In this document: one piece after another, positions 8,739-17,098 of the stretch
Layout: the number at the start of each line of letters is the position of its first letter
How positions within the stretch are numbered: the stretch's first letter is position 1
NCBI RefSeq assembly: GCF_000374865.1
Contig: NZ_KB895454.1
Coordinates: forward strand, 248,001-312,000
Reading direction: 5' to 3'
DNA from: Arthrobacter sp. 135MFCol5.1
GTDB taxonomy: Bacteria > Actinomycetota > Actinomycetes > Actinomycetales > Micrococcaceae
Length of the DNA stretch: 64,000 bases
Program-made: the position numbers and the translations under genes
Notes under the pieces: model-generated
Seen by the model: only the letters and a program-made list of their open reading frames with translations
Told to the model about the DNA's origin: nothing
Database searches by the model: none

Positions 8739-8817
8739 ATGCCGAACTGTTGAGGGGGCCCGGGAGCGGCTTCGGGCGTCCGCGAAGCGGGCGGGGCCCC
8801 CTCAACAGTGAAGGCAT
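8739..8817. repeat. Long interrupted palindrome after glpK (REP-like element or terminator)
   Basis: Sixteen-base perfect arms ACTGTTGAGGGGGCCC (8746-8761) and GGGCCCCCTCAACAGT (8794-8809) are extended outward, after a small G-A internal loop, by ATGCC / GGCAT. The 32-base interior has its own stem, GCTTCG (8769-8774) with CGAAGC (8783-8788). The structure begins 13 bases after the glpK stop. It could terminate glp transcription, but its size, nested stem and outer pairing resemble repetitive extragenic palindromes. With the leuS leader it fills most of the 355-bp gap 8475-8829. Confidence 0.7.
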
Positions 8818-8829
8818 CGGCTCGTCGGC

Positions 8830-10344
8830 CTACTTCACGTCCTCGTCGACCCAGTCCATGGACTTGGTCACGGCCTTCTTCCAGAGGCGCAGCTGGCGCT
8901 CCTGCTCCGCCTTGTCCATTTGCGGCTCCCACCGCTTGTCCTCGGACCAGTTGGCGGACAGTTCGCCCAGGTCCTTCCAGAAGCCCACGGCAAGGCCGGC
9001 CGCGTAGGCGGCGCCCAGCGCCGTGGTTTCCACGACCTTGGGCCGGATCACCGGAACGCCCAGGATGTCGGCCTGGAACTGCATGAGGGCATCGTTGGCG
9101 ACCATGCCGCCGTCGACCTTCAGCTCGCTCAGCGGAACGCCGGAGTCCGCGTTGACGGCGTCCAGCACCTCGCGGGTCTGGAACGCGGTGGCTTCCAGGG
9201 CCGCACGGGCGATGTGGTTCTTGTTGACGAAGCGGGTCAGGCCGACGATCGCGCCACGGGCATCCGAGCGCCAGTAGGGAGCGAAGAGACCGGAAAACGC
9301 GGGGACGATGTACACGCCGCCGTTGTCCTTTACGGCCGCGGCCAGGGTCTCCACCTCCGGCGCGCTGCTGATCATGCCCAAGTTGTCCCGCAGCCACTGG
9401 ATGAGGGAACCCGTGACGGCGATGGATCCTTCAAGGGCGTAGTGCGGCTTGGCGTCGCCGAGCTTATAGCCAACGGTAGTCAGAAGCCCGTTCTTGGAAT
9501 GGACGATCTCCTCGCCGGTGTTGAAGATCAGGAAGCAGCCGGTGCCGTAGGTGTTCTTGGCTTCGCCGGTGTCGAAGGCTGCCTGCCCGAAGGTTGCCGC
9601 CTGCTGGTCGCCCAGGATCCCTGCTACCGGTGTCTCGCGGAGCAGCTGGGATCCGTGGACCTCGCCGTAGACCTCGGAGGAGGACTTGATTTCCGGCATC
9701 ATGCTGCGCGGCACGCCGAAGATGCCAAGGATTTCGTCATCCCACTGGAGGGTGTCAAGGTCCATGAACAGCGTGCGGGACGCGTTGGTGACATCGGTGA
9801 CGTGAACGCCGCCGTCCACGCCGCCTGTCAGGTTCCACAGGACCCAGGCGTCGGTGTTGCCGAACACCAGGTCCCCGGCCTCTGCCTTTTCGCGGGCGCC
9901 GTCGACGTTGTCCAGGATCCATTTGATCTTGGTCCCGGAGAAGTAGGTTGCCAGCGGGAGCCCCACTTTTTGCTTGAACCGGTCTCCGCCGCCGTCGTTG
10001 GACAGTTCATCGACGATGTCCTGGGTCCGGGTGTCCTGCCACACGATGGCGTTGTAGACCGGCTTGCCGGTGGTCTTGTCCCACACCACGGCGGTTTCGC
10101 GCTGGTTGGTGATGCCGACGGCGGCAATATCGTGCCGTGTCAGGTTCGCCTTGGAAAGCGCGGAGCCGATGACCTCACGGGTGTTGTTCCAGATTTCCGT
10201 GGCGTCGTGCTCCACCCAGCCGGCTTGCGGGAAGATCTGTTCGTGTTCCATCTGGCCGGAGGAGACAATGGCGCCGCTGTGGTCGAAGATGATGGCGCGG
10301 GTGCTGGTGGTGCCCTGGTCGATAGCGATTACGTACTGGTTCAT
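8830..10344 (-). CDS. glpK: Glycerol kinase
   Basis: GlpK phosphorylates glycerol to glycerol 3-phosphate in the cytoplasm, trapping the glycerol brought in by GlpF. The FGGY-kinase phosphate motif [13 protein letters not shown] begins at residue 9 and the C-terminal ATP-binding block [11 protein letters not shown] is present. The 504-residue length is standard. The frame is open 30 codons further upstream, but ATG 10344 gives the canonical [13 protein letters not shown] start. It is the last gene of glpD-glpF-glpK, 40 bp after glpF, and a large palindrome follows it. Confidence 0.97.
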   Translation of the reverse strand: MNQYVIAIDQGTTSTRAIIFDHSGAIVSSGQMEHEQIFPQAGWVEHDATEIWNNTREVIGSALSKANLTRHDIAAVGITNQRETAVVWDKTTGKPVYNAIVWQDTRTQDIVDELSNDGGGDRFKQKVGLPLATYFSGTKIKWILDNVDGAREKAEAGDLVFGNTDAWVLWNLTGGVDGGVHVTDVTNASRTLFMDLDTLQWDDEILGIFGVPRSMMPEIKSSSEVYGEVHGSQLLRETPVAGILGDQQAATFGQAAFDTGEAKNTYGTGCFLIFNTGEEIVHSKNGLLTTVGYKLGDAKPHYALEGSIAVTGSLIQWLRDNLGMISSAPEVETLAAAVKDNGGVYIVPAFSGLFAPYWRSDARGAIVGLTRFVNKNHIARAALEATAFQTREVLDAVNADSGVPLSELKVDGGMVANDALMQFQADILGVPVIRPKVVETTALGAAYAAGLAVGFWKDLGELSANWSEDKRWEPQMDKAEQERQLRLWKKAVTKSMDWVDEDVK

Positions 10345-10384
10345 GATGACGTCCTTGTCCGGTTTGTTGATCTGTCGTGTGGGT

Positions 10385-11134
10385 TCAGGATGCTGCTGTG
10401 ACGATGATGGGGACAACGCGGGCCACGAGGCCACCGAGTGCGCCGCCGATCAAGGGTCCGACGACGGGCACCCAGGAGTAGGCCCAGTCGCTGGAGCCCT
10501 TGCCCTTGATGGGAAGCAATGCGTGGGCGATGCGGGGTCCAAGGTCCCTGGCAGGGTTGATGGCGTAGCCCGTCGGGCCGCCGAGGGAAACACCGATGCC
10601 TACCACGAGCAGGGCAACGGCGAGCGGGCCGAGCCCGGAGGGGGTTCCGCCGAGGGTCAGGATGACCAGCACCAGCACGAAGGTGCCAATGACCTCGGTA
10701 ATGACGTTCCAGGGCGTGGACCGGATGGCCGGCCCGGTGGAAAACACGCCGAGCTTGCCGGCGGGCTCAGGTTCGTCGTCGAAGTGCTGCTTGTATGCCA
10801 GCCAGCAGACCACGGCGCCGAGGAACGCGCCCAGCATTTCGCCGCCAAAGTAGGTCAGGGTGGAGGCGAAATCCACGGTGACTCCCGGGGCGTACTCGGC
10901 TTTGCCGTTAAGCAACAGGCCGAGCGTGACGGCGGGATTCAGGTGCGCGCCCGACTTGGCGGCAACGAAGACACCCGCGAAGACGGCTATTCCCCACCCC
11001 CATGTGACCATGAGGAACCCGCCGTTGTTGCCTTTTGTTCCCCGCAAAGCCACGTTGGCAACGACGCCGCAACCCAAGAGGGTCAGCATGCCGGTACCAA
11101 AGACTTCGGAGAGGAAAACTATTCCTAGAGACAT
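10385..11134 (-). CDS. glpF: Glycerol uptake facilitator (aquaglyceroporin)
   Basis: GlpF is a channel of the MIP family that admits glycerol by facilitated diffusion. Both pore motifs are present: HLNPAVT with NPA at residues 66-68, and INPARD in the second half, followed by the [12 protein letters not shown] segment typical of glycerol channels. It has 249 residues with six hydrophobic helices. ATG 11134 follows AAGGAG with a 6-base spacer. It sits between glpD and glpK; two stable hairpins occupy the glpD-glpF gap and may tune its expression. Confidence 0.96.
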   Translation of the reverse strand: MSLGIVFLSEVFGTGMLTLLGCGVVANVALRGTKGNNGGFLMVTWGWGIAVFAGVFVAAKSGAHLNPAVTLGLLLNGKAEYAPGVTVDFASTLTYFGGEMLGAFLGAVVCWLAYKQHFDDEPEPAGKLGVFSTGPAIRSTPWNVITEVIGTFVLVLVILTLGGTPSGLGPLAVALLVVGIGVSLGGPTGYAINPARDLGPRIAHALLPIKGKGSSDWAYSWVPVVGPLIGGALGGLVARVVPIIVTAAS

Positions 11135-11160
11135 CTTTGACTCCTTCTGTTTTTAGTTGT

Positions 11161-11214
11161 CGGCCCTCCGCGGGTGGAGGGCCGTTGGGCCGGGGTAACT
11201 CGCTCCCCCGGCCC
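11161..11214 (-). other. Two tandem GC-rich hairpins between glpD and glpF
   Basis: Hairpin A has perfect 9-bp arms CGGCCCTCC / GGAGGGCCG (11161-11169 and 11176-11184). Hairpin B has arms GGGCCGGGG / CCCCGGCCC (11187-11195 and 11206-11214). Neither is followed by a T run on the minus strand until AACTAAAAACAG before glpF. They may stabilise or end part of the glpD message, giving different glpD and glpFK levels. The structures are seen; the role is inferred. Confidence 0.5.
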
Positions 11215-11223
11215 CGCCCGGCC

Positions 11224-13050
11224 TCAGGAGACCAGGCTGTGCGTTTCCACCCGGTGGAAACGCTGCAGCACGTCCTGGGCGTGCTTGATCTCTGCGGTGC
11301 GAGTCGCAGCGTCCCAATTGAGCGGTCCGGAGAGCACCTCGGCGAGCTCGTTGAGCAGCTCGCCGGTGACGAGTCCCCGGAAGGCCAGGGAGGTGCGCCG
11401 GATCAGGACATCCACCAGATGGCCCACTTGTTCGTGTGCCGCCATGTATTCCAGTTCCCGGACGCTGAGCTCACGGGTGGAACGCAGCGCCTGGTCAGGG
11501 GCGGCGTCGAGGTACCCGATCACTTCTTCGGCCCGCGTTCCGTAGCGGGTCAGCAGGCCCGCCGTGCGGTCCGCGTCCCGGCCGGCCGACATGTGCGCCT
11601 TGATCCACTGCTGGACGCCGTTATCGTCAGCGGGGAATCCGGCACCGCCGCCGATGGGCATCTGCGCGGTTGAAACCTTGCGCTGCATGCCGAGTTCGGC
11701 GAGGACGTCGTTGGCGAGGTGCTCTGCGAGGGCGCGGAACGTTGTCCACTTGCCGCCTACCAGGCTCAGGACGACGGCGGAGCCCGCGTCCTGTCCGGAG
11801 GTGCGGCGTTCGATGCGGTAGTCGCGGGAGACGAAGCCGGGCTGGGTGGCGTCATGGCGTGGCAGGGGGCGGACCCCGGAGAACGTATACACGATGTGTT
11901 CAGGAGTCACGTCGACGGACGGGAAAACGTGCCCGATCAGGTCGAAGAAGTACGCAATCTCGTCGTCGGTGCAGACGGCGTCCTCGGACATGTCGGCGTC
12001 GACGTCGGTGGTACCCACCAGGACCCGGTCACCCATCGGGTAGATCAGGACGATCCGGCCGTCAGTGTGCTCAAAGAAGATTTCGCGGCCCCGGCACGCG
12101 GCAAGGAGGCCCGGGTGGTCAAGCACGATGTGCGAGCCCTTGGTGCCGCCCATGAAGGATGACGCGGCACCCATGGCTCCGTTGGTGAGGTCCACCCACG
12201 CGCCGGTGGTGTTTACGATGACGTCCGCCGTGAAATCGAACTCCTCGCCGGTGAGTTCGTCACGGAGCCGGACGGTGCTGCCCCGCCCGGTCCCCGGGTT
12301 GGGTGCCGGAGACATGGACTGCAGGGACAGGTAGTTGCTGGCACGCGCCGTGTTGCCCTGTGCGTTGTGGGCCTGCTCCGTCCCCGCGGGGCGGCCGGCC
12401 TTCACGCCGTCCTGCAGGACGTCGAGGGTGAGCCGCTCCGGGTTGTGCACGGAGGCATCAAAGTAGGTGGCAGTGTATTTGACGTCCGGACGGAGGGCAG
12501 GCAACTCCTTGAGGGCGGACTTGTGCGTGCGGAACTGGTGCCGCGGCACGGTGCCACCGTCGCGGGAGAACGAATCGTAGAGGCTCAGCCCGACTTTGAT
12601 AAGGAACGCACCGCGCTCCTTCGGCTTGCCCTGCTGCTTGTGGGTCAGGAAGCGCATAGGCGCGGACAGGATGCCCGAGAACGTGCTGAAGATGGGAATG
12701 GTGGTCTGCAGCGGCTTGACGTAATGCGGCGCGATCTTCAGCAGCCGGTTGCGTTCCACCACGGATTCGCGCACCAGGCGGAACTCGCCGTTTTCGAGGT
12801 AGCGGATCCCGCCGTGGATCATGTGCGAGGATGCGCCGCTGGCCCCCTGGCAGTAATCTCCGCGTTCCACGAGCGCGACGTCGACGCCCTGCAAAGCCAG
12901 GTCGCGGAACGTACCTACCCCGTTAATGCCGCCGCCCACCACGAGTACTTTGGCGTGCGGCCTGCGCCGGAGGCTGTGTACCGATGAGCGTTCGGCTCCG
13001 GCCCGGGGCGCGCCGGCAGACAGTTGGACAGTTGGTTCCTTGGGTCCCAA
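11224..13050 (-). CDS. glpD: Glycerol-3-phosphate dehydrogenase (FAD-dependent)
   Basis: GlpD oxidises glycerol 3-phosphate to dihydroxyacetone phosphate at the membrane and passes electrons to quinone. The dinucleotide fold motif VLVVGGGINGVGTFRD lies about 40 residues in, and the body carries typical GlpD blocks (GGIRYLENGEFRLVRESV, TTDVDAD). The start chosen is TTG 13050, 6 bases after AAGGGAG, the best ribosome site in the region; it gives 608 residues. The frame stays open to another TTG at 13143, but that would overlap the candidate promoter of the divergent regulator and lacks a Shine-Dalgarno. Confidence 0.93.
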   Translation of the reverse strand: MGPKEPTVQLSAGAPRAGAERSSVHSLRRRPHAKVLVVGGGINGVGTFRDLALQGVDVALVERGDYCQGASGASSHMIHGGIRYLENGEFRLVRESVVERNRLLKIAPHYVKPLQTTIPIFSTFSGILSAPMRFLTHKQQGKPKERGAFLIKVGLSLYDSFSRDGGTVPRHQFRTHKSALKELPALRPDVKYTATYFDASVHNPERLTLDVLQDGVKAGRPAGTEQAHNAQGNTARASNYLSLQSMSPAPNPGTGRGSTVRLRDELTGEEFDFTADVIVNTTGAWVDLTNGAMGAASSFMGGTKGSHIVLDHPGLLAACRGREIFFEHTDGRIVLIYPMGDRVLVGTTDVDADMSEDAVCTDDEIAYFFDLIGHVFPSVDVTPEHIVYTFSGVRPLPRHDATQPGFVSRDYRIERRTSGQDAGSAVVLSLVGGKWTTFRALAEHLANDVLAELGMQRKVSTAQMPIGGGAGFPADDNGVQQWIKAHMSAGRDADRTAGLLTRYGTRAEEVIGYLDAAPDQALRSTRELSVRELEYMAAHEQVGHLVDVLIRRTSLAFRGLVTGELLNELAEVLSGPLNWDAATRTAEIKHAQDVLQRFHRVETHSLVS

Positions 13051-13090
13051 AACAAACTCCCTTGGGGCTTTGAGTGATGCGGCTGCCACC

Positions 13091-13118
13091 TTGGCGTGCC
13101 GCCGTTCTGCTCTATTCT
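13091..13118 (+). promoter_or_regulatory. Candidate promoter of the SorC-type regulator
   Basis: TTGGCG (13091-13096) and TATTCT (13113-13118) are separated by 16 bp. Transcription would start near 13125, placing the palindrome 13150-13163 inside the 5' untranslated region, a position suited to autorepression. On the other strand TTGACT (13138-13143) is a possible glpD -35, but no good -10 follows it. Confidence 0.45.
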
Positions 13119-13149
13119 TTGGAGATATGGAAAATGGAGTCAAGCACTA

Positions 13150-13163
13150 TGCACAAACGTGCA
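13150..13163. promoter_or_regulatory. Candidate operator for the glycerol regulator
   Basis: TGCACAAACGTGCA is an inverted repeat with arms TGCAC / GTGCA and a 4-base centre, in the space between glpD and the divergent SorC-type gene. A near copy, TGCACAAATGTACT (11 of 14 identical), lies at 13212-13225 in the first codons of the regulator. Two similar sites about 62 bp apart (centre to centre) would suit a multimeric SorC/DeoR-type repressor. Binding is inferred. Confidence 0.5.
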
Positions 13164-13176
13164 GATGGGAAATGAG

Positions 13177-14142
13177 ATGACTCTCTCCAGGGACGCAGAT
13201 GCCCTCCGAGCTGCACAAATGTACTATCTGCAGGACCTCACCATGGATGCGATCGCACGCGAACTGCGTACCTCCCGGTCCACCGTTTCACGCCTCCTGT
13301 CCGCCGCCAGGGAATCGGGGCTGGTGCAGATCCAGATCCGCAATCCGCTCGATACCGGCCCGGAGTTGGAAGGCATGATCCGGCGCAGGTACAACCTTGA
13401 CGTGCACGTTGTACCGGTCCTGGGGACGCTCAACGAAGCCGAAACCCTGGACCGCGTGGCCATGCAGGCCGCACGCACCATCGGTCCCCTGGTGGACTCC
13501 AATGCCATCATCGGCGTTGCCTGGGGATCCACCCTCAGCGCGGTCAGCCGGCACCTCACCCGGAAGATCACCCACGACAGCGTTATCGTCCAGCTCAACG
13601 GCGCAGGAAACATGCACACCACGGGCATTACCTACGCCAGCGACATCATGCGAAGGTTTGGCAGCGCCTACGGCGCACGGGTGGAGCAGTTTCCCGTCCC
13701 GGCATTCTTCGACCACGCCGCCACCAAGACGGCCATGTGGAATGAACGCAGCGTGCAGCGCGTCCTGGAACTCCAGGCCAAGATGAGCATTGCCATCTTC
13801 GGTGTCGGTTCGGTGCACGCCGACTACCCCAGCCACGTCTACGCGGGCGGATACCTCGACGAGGAGGACCTGAACGCGCTGGCCAACTCGGACGTGGTGG
13901 GCGACGTAGCCACCGTGTTCTTCCGGGCCGACGGTTCCTCCAACGGGATCGTCCTGAACGAACGCTCCACCGGGCCGGCACTTGCCCAGTTGCGCCAGGT
14001 GCGCCGGAGGATCTGCGTGGTCTCAGGTGTCTCCAAGATCAACGGCCTCCGCGGGGCCTTGGCCGCGAGGCTGGCCACGGACCTGATCCTGGACGAAGCC
14101 ACCGCCCGCCGGCTGGTCGATTACGAGGGCCTGACAAGCTGA
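13177..14142 (+). CDS. SorC/DeoR-type sugar-binding transcriptional regulator
   Basis: Residues about 8-45 form a helix-turn-helix (YYLQDLTMDAIARELRTSRS, then TVSRLLSAARESGLV), followed by a SorC-type phosphosugar-binding effector domain (VAWGSTLSAVSRHL, GNMHTTGITYASDIMRRF, SGVSKINGLRGALAAR). The protein is 321 residues. ATG 13177 is preferred over ATG 13165 because GGGAAA lies 8 bases upstream. Divergence from glpD and the palindrome between them suggest that it controls the glp operon, probably with glycerol 3-phosphate or a related phosphate ester as effector; the effector is inference. Confidence 0.9.
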   Translation: MTLSRDADALRAAQMYYLQDLTMDAIARELRTSRSTVSRLLSAARESGLVQIQIRNPLDTGPELEGMIRRRYNLDVHVVPVLGTLNEAETLDRVAMQAARTIGPLVDSNAIIGVAWGSTLSAVSRHLTRKITHDSVIVQLNGAGNMHTTGITYASDIMRRFGSAYGARVEQFPVPAFFDHAATKTAMWNERSVQRVLELQAKMSIAIFGVGSVHADYPSHVYAGGYLDEEDLNALANSDVVGDVATVFFRADGSSNGIVLNERSTGPALAQLRQVRRRICVVSGVSKINGLRGALAARLATDLILDEATARRLVDYEGLTS

Positions 14143-14161
14143 AGTGGGTAGAGTCGTTTCC

Positions 14162-15031
14162 ATGAGAACCTCACCCCGGCTCAGCCTGAACAACGGCGTG
14201 CTGATCGACCAGCTTGGCTTTGGGCTGTATAAGGTGCCGGCGGCGGACGCAGAAGGCCTGGTGGCCACGGCGCTCGCGGCAGGCTACCGCCACTTCGACA
14301 CCGCGGCCATGTACGGAAACGAGACCGGCGTCGCGCGCGGCATCAGTTCCCAGCTTGGCGACGGAACCGGAAGCGGCGGGTCCGGGGAGCTGTCCCCTTC
14401 CCTGACCCGGGAGGACGTTTTCATCACCACCAAGGTATGGAACGACCATCACGGCTACGACTCCACGCTGCGTGCCTTCGACGACTCCATGGTCAACCTG
14501 GGACTGGACTACGTGGACATGTACCTGATCCATTGGCCATGCCCGCGGCGCGGGCTGTTCCCGGAAACGTACCGCGCACTGGAGACCCTCTACCGCGAAG
14601 GCCGCGTCCGCGCCATCGGCGTCAGCAACTTCCAGCCCGCCCACCTTGACCGGCTCCTGCAAAGCGCCGAAGTGGTTCCTGCCGTGAACCAGATCGAACT
14701 GCACCCCTGGCTGCAGCAGGAAGAACTGCGCAGCAAGCACGCTGACCTGGGTATCCGGACCGAAGCATGGAGCCCGCTGGGCCGCGGCCAGGTGCTTGCG
14801 GATGCGGTCATCGAAGCCTGCGCCGCCGAGCACGGCAGGACCCCGGCGCAGGTAATCCTGCGCTGGCACATGCAGCTGGGCAACATTGCCATCCCCAAGG
14901 CAAGTTCGGAGGCCCGCATCCGGGAGAACCTGGACGTCTTCGGGTTCGAGCTATCCGAACGGGACCTGGCCGCGATTACTGCGTTGGACCGCGGGCAGCG
15001 CACCGGTTCGCATCCGGACAACGTCAACTAG
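14162..15031 (+). CDS. Aldo/keto reductase
   Basis: This NADPH-dependent oxidoreductase has the AKR barrel with the catalytic tetrad recognisable in DTAAMYGNE (Asp and Tyr), FITTKVW (Lys) and YLIHWPCP (His), plus the phosphate-binding IPKASSEARIRENL near the C-terminus that grips the NADPH 2'-phosphate. It has 289 residues, a normal length. ATG 14162 begins MRTSPRLSLNNG; no strong ribosome site precedes it. It starts 19 bases after the regulator and 8 bases before an alpha/beta hydrolase, so the genes may be co-transcribed. The substrate is unknown. It resembles 2,5-diketogluconate-reductase-like AKRs. Confidence 0.94.
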   Translation: MRTSPRLSLNNGVLIDQLGFGLYKVPAADAEGLVATALAAGYRHFDTAAMYGNETGVARGISSQLGDGTGSGGSGELSPSLTREDVFITTKVWNDHHGYDSTLRAFDDSMVNLGLDYVDMYLIHWPCPRRGLFPETYRALETLYREGRVRAIGVSNFQPAHLDRLLQSAEVVPAVNQIELHPWLQQEELRSKHADLGIRTEAWSPLGRGQVLADAVIEACAAEHGRTPAQVILRWHMQLGNIAIPKASSEARIRENLDVFGFELSERDLAAITALDRGQRTGSHPDNVN

Positions 15032-15039
15032 GCGCGGGC

Positions 15040-15969
15040 ATGGATACCGTGAACCCGGGGACCTCCACTGCGCCGGCATACGTGAGTGCCGCACTGGCAG
15101 CGCGGACTTCGGCCGGCACCGTAACCCTCGACGGCGGCAGCGTGGCGTTCTGGACCTACGAGCCGCTGGAGGAAACACCGGAAACCCGCACCATCCTGGT
15201 GATCCACGGTTTCCGGGGCGACCATCACGGGCTCCTGCGCGTCGCGGACCAATTGCCGGACATGCGCATCATCATGCCCGACCTGCCGGGCTTTGGCAGG
15301 TCCGACGCCTTCGGGCAGGACGAGCATTCGGTGGAACGCTACGGACAGTTTGTCAGCGACTTCATGGCGGCCCGCGGGCTGGGACCGGACACCGTCCTGC
15401 TGGGCCACTCTTTCGGTTCGATCGTGGCAGCGCACTTTGTGGCCGGCCACCCCGGCGCAGTCCGTCCCCTGATCCTCATCAACCCCATTGCTGCCCCGGC
15501 GCTGGAGGGGCCCAAAGGCGTGATGACGCGGCTGGCAGTCCTGTACTACCGGCTGGCGGCAAGGCTCCCCCGCAAACCGGGGCTGGCCCTGTTGCGCAAC
15601 CGGCTGATTGTGCGCGTCATGAGCGAGACCATGGCCAAGACACGCGACAAGGAACTGCGGGCATTCATCCACGGCCAGCACCACGCGTACTTCAGTTCCT
15701 TCGCCGACCGCGACAGCCTGCTGGAGTCCTTCACGGCGTCGGTCAGCAACCACGTGGCCCAGGTGGCCGGCCGGCTGGAGCTCCCCGTGCTGCTGGTGGC
15801 CGGCGAAAGGGACGAAATAGCCACGCTTCCCAGCCAGCAGCGCCTCCTGGCACTGCTGCCGGACGGGGAGCTGAAGGTGATTCCCGGCGTCGGACACCTG
15901 ATCCATTACGAAACGCCGGAGCCCGCCGCCCGCCACATCCGCAGCTTCCTGAAGGATCATCCCGCGTGA
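15040..15969 (+). CDS. Alpha/beta hydrolase
   Basis: The fold is shown by the oxyanion HGF motif (ILVIHGFRGDHHG), the nucleophile elbow GHSFGS, an acidic residue in VAGERDEIATLP, and the catalytic His in GVGHLIHYETPE near the C-terminus. It has 309 residues, with an N-terminal extension of about 25 residues before the first strand. The substrate is not predictable. Its stop overlaps the GTG of the next gene (GTGA), which points to translational coupling with the glycosyltransferase and a shared pathway. Confidence 0.92.
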   Translation: MDTVNPGTSTAPAYVSAALAARTSAGTVTLDGGSVAFWTYEPLEETPETRTILVIHGFRGDHHGLLRVADQLPDMRIIMPDLPGFGRSDAFGQDEHSVERYGQFVSDFMAARGLGPDTVLLGHSFGSIVAAHFVAGHPGAVRPLILINPIAAPALEGPKGVMTRLAVLYYRLAARLPRKPGLALLRNRLIVRVMSETMAKTRDKELRAFIHGQHHAYFSSFADRDSLLESFTASVSNHVAQVAGRLELPVLLVAGERDEIATLPSQQRLLALLPDGELKVIPGVGHLIHYETPEPAARHIRSFLKDHPA

Positions 15970-17042
15970 AGATAGTTATCGACGCCCGCTTTACCCGCAC
16001 CGACCACCATGACGGCATCAGCCGCTACGGGGCCAGCCTGATCGCCGCCACGGCGAAAATCGCAGACGTCTCCATGCTGGTCTCCGACGTCCGCCAGCTC
16101 GCCCTCCTGCCGGATGTTCCGTACACGCTGATCAACAGTCCGCTCTCACCGCTGGAGCTGTTCGTGGCCCGCAAGGTCAACGGCCTCGGCGCCGATGTGG
16201 TGGTGTGCCCCATGCAGACCATGGGCACCTGGGGCAGGAAGTACGGCCTGATCCTGACGCTGCACGACCTCATCTACTACGAGCACCCCGCTCCCCCGGG
16301 ATTCCTGCCGGCCCCGGTCAGGCTGCTCTGGCGCCTCTACCACAAGGCGTTCTGGCCCCAGCGGCTGCTGCTGAACCGGGCCGACACGGTGGCCACCATC
16401 AGCCGGACCACGGAGGCGCTCATCGCCAAGTACCGCCTGACCCGCCGGCCGGTGCGCATCATCGCCAACGCCCCCCAGCCGGCCCAGGTCCACCGCACCC
16501 CGGGTGACGGCGCGGACAAGACGCTCATCTACATGGGCTCGTTCATGCCCTACAAGAATGTGGAAACCATGGTGGCCGGCATGTCCGGGCTGCCCGGCTA
16601 CACCCTGCACCTGCTGAGCCGGATCAGTCCACAACGGCGCGCGGAACTCGAAGGCCTGGTGCCGGCGGGCGCCGCCGTGGTGTTCCACAACGGCGTCACC
16701 GACGAGGAGTATGACGGGCTGCTGCGGCGGGCCACCGCACTGGTAAGCCTGTCCAGGGCCGAGGGCTACGGGCTCCCCCTGGTGGAAGCCATGGCTGTGG
16801 GGACGCCGGTGATCGCCAGCGACATCCCGATCTTCCGCGAGGTGGGCGCGGACGCAGCCCTGTACGTGGACCCGGGCTCCCCCGAACAGTTCGCGCACGC
16901 GGTGGCGCAGTTGCAGGATGACGGGCATTGGCAGGACATGTCCCGGCGTTCCGTGGCGCGGGCCGCCGAATTCAGCTGGGACGAATCGGCGAGGCAACTG
17001 GTGGATGCGGCACACGAAGTGGTGGCGAACAGGCGGCGCTGA
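15966..17042 (+). CDS. Glycosyltransferase, GT4 family
   Basis: A 358-residue GT-B enzyme. The N-terminal domain begins KIVIDARFTRTDHHDGISRY, a typical acceptor-domain start. The C-terminal donor domain shows YMGSFMPYKNVETMV and the EX7E motif in EGYGLPLVEAM, then GTPVIASDIPIFREVGADA. GT4 members transfer a sugar from a nucleotide-sugar with retention of configuration, often mannose or glucose to lipid or polysaccharide acceptors. The start GTG 15966 overlaps the preceding stop by 4 bp. Donor and acceptor are not determinable from sequence alone. It is convergent with priA. Confidence 0.93.
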   Translation: MKIVIDARFTRTDHHDGISRYGASLIAATAKIADVSMLVSDVRQLALLPDVPYTLINSPLSPLELFVARKVNGLGADVVVCPMQTMGTWGRKYGLILTLHDLIYYEHPAPPGFLPAPVRLLWRLYHKAFWPQRLLLNRADTVATISRTTEALIAKYRLTRRPVRIIANAPQPAQVHRTPGDGADKTLIYMGSFMPYKNVETMVAGMSGLPGYTLHLLSRISPQRRAELEGLVPAGAAVVFHNGVTDEEYDGLLRRATALVSLSRAEGYGLPLVEAMAVGTPVIASDIPIFREVGADAALYVDPGSPEQFAHAVAQLQDDGHWQDMSRRSVARAAEFSWDESARQLVDAAHEVVANRRR

Positions 17043-17098
17043 GCGCGTCTCCAGTCCGGTGACGCAGGCGAGGCAACAAGCACCGTGCTGCCAACCCG

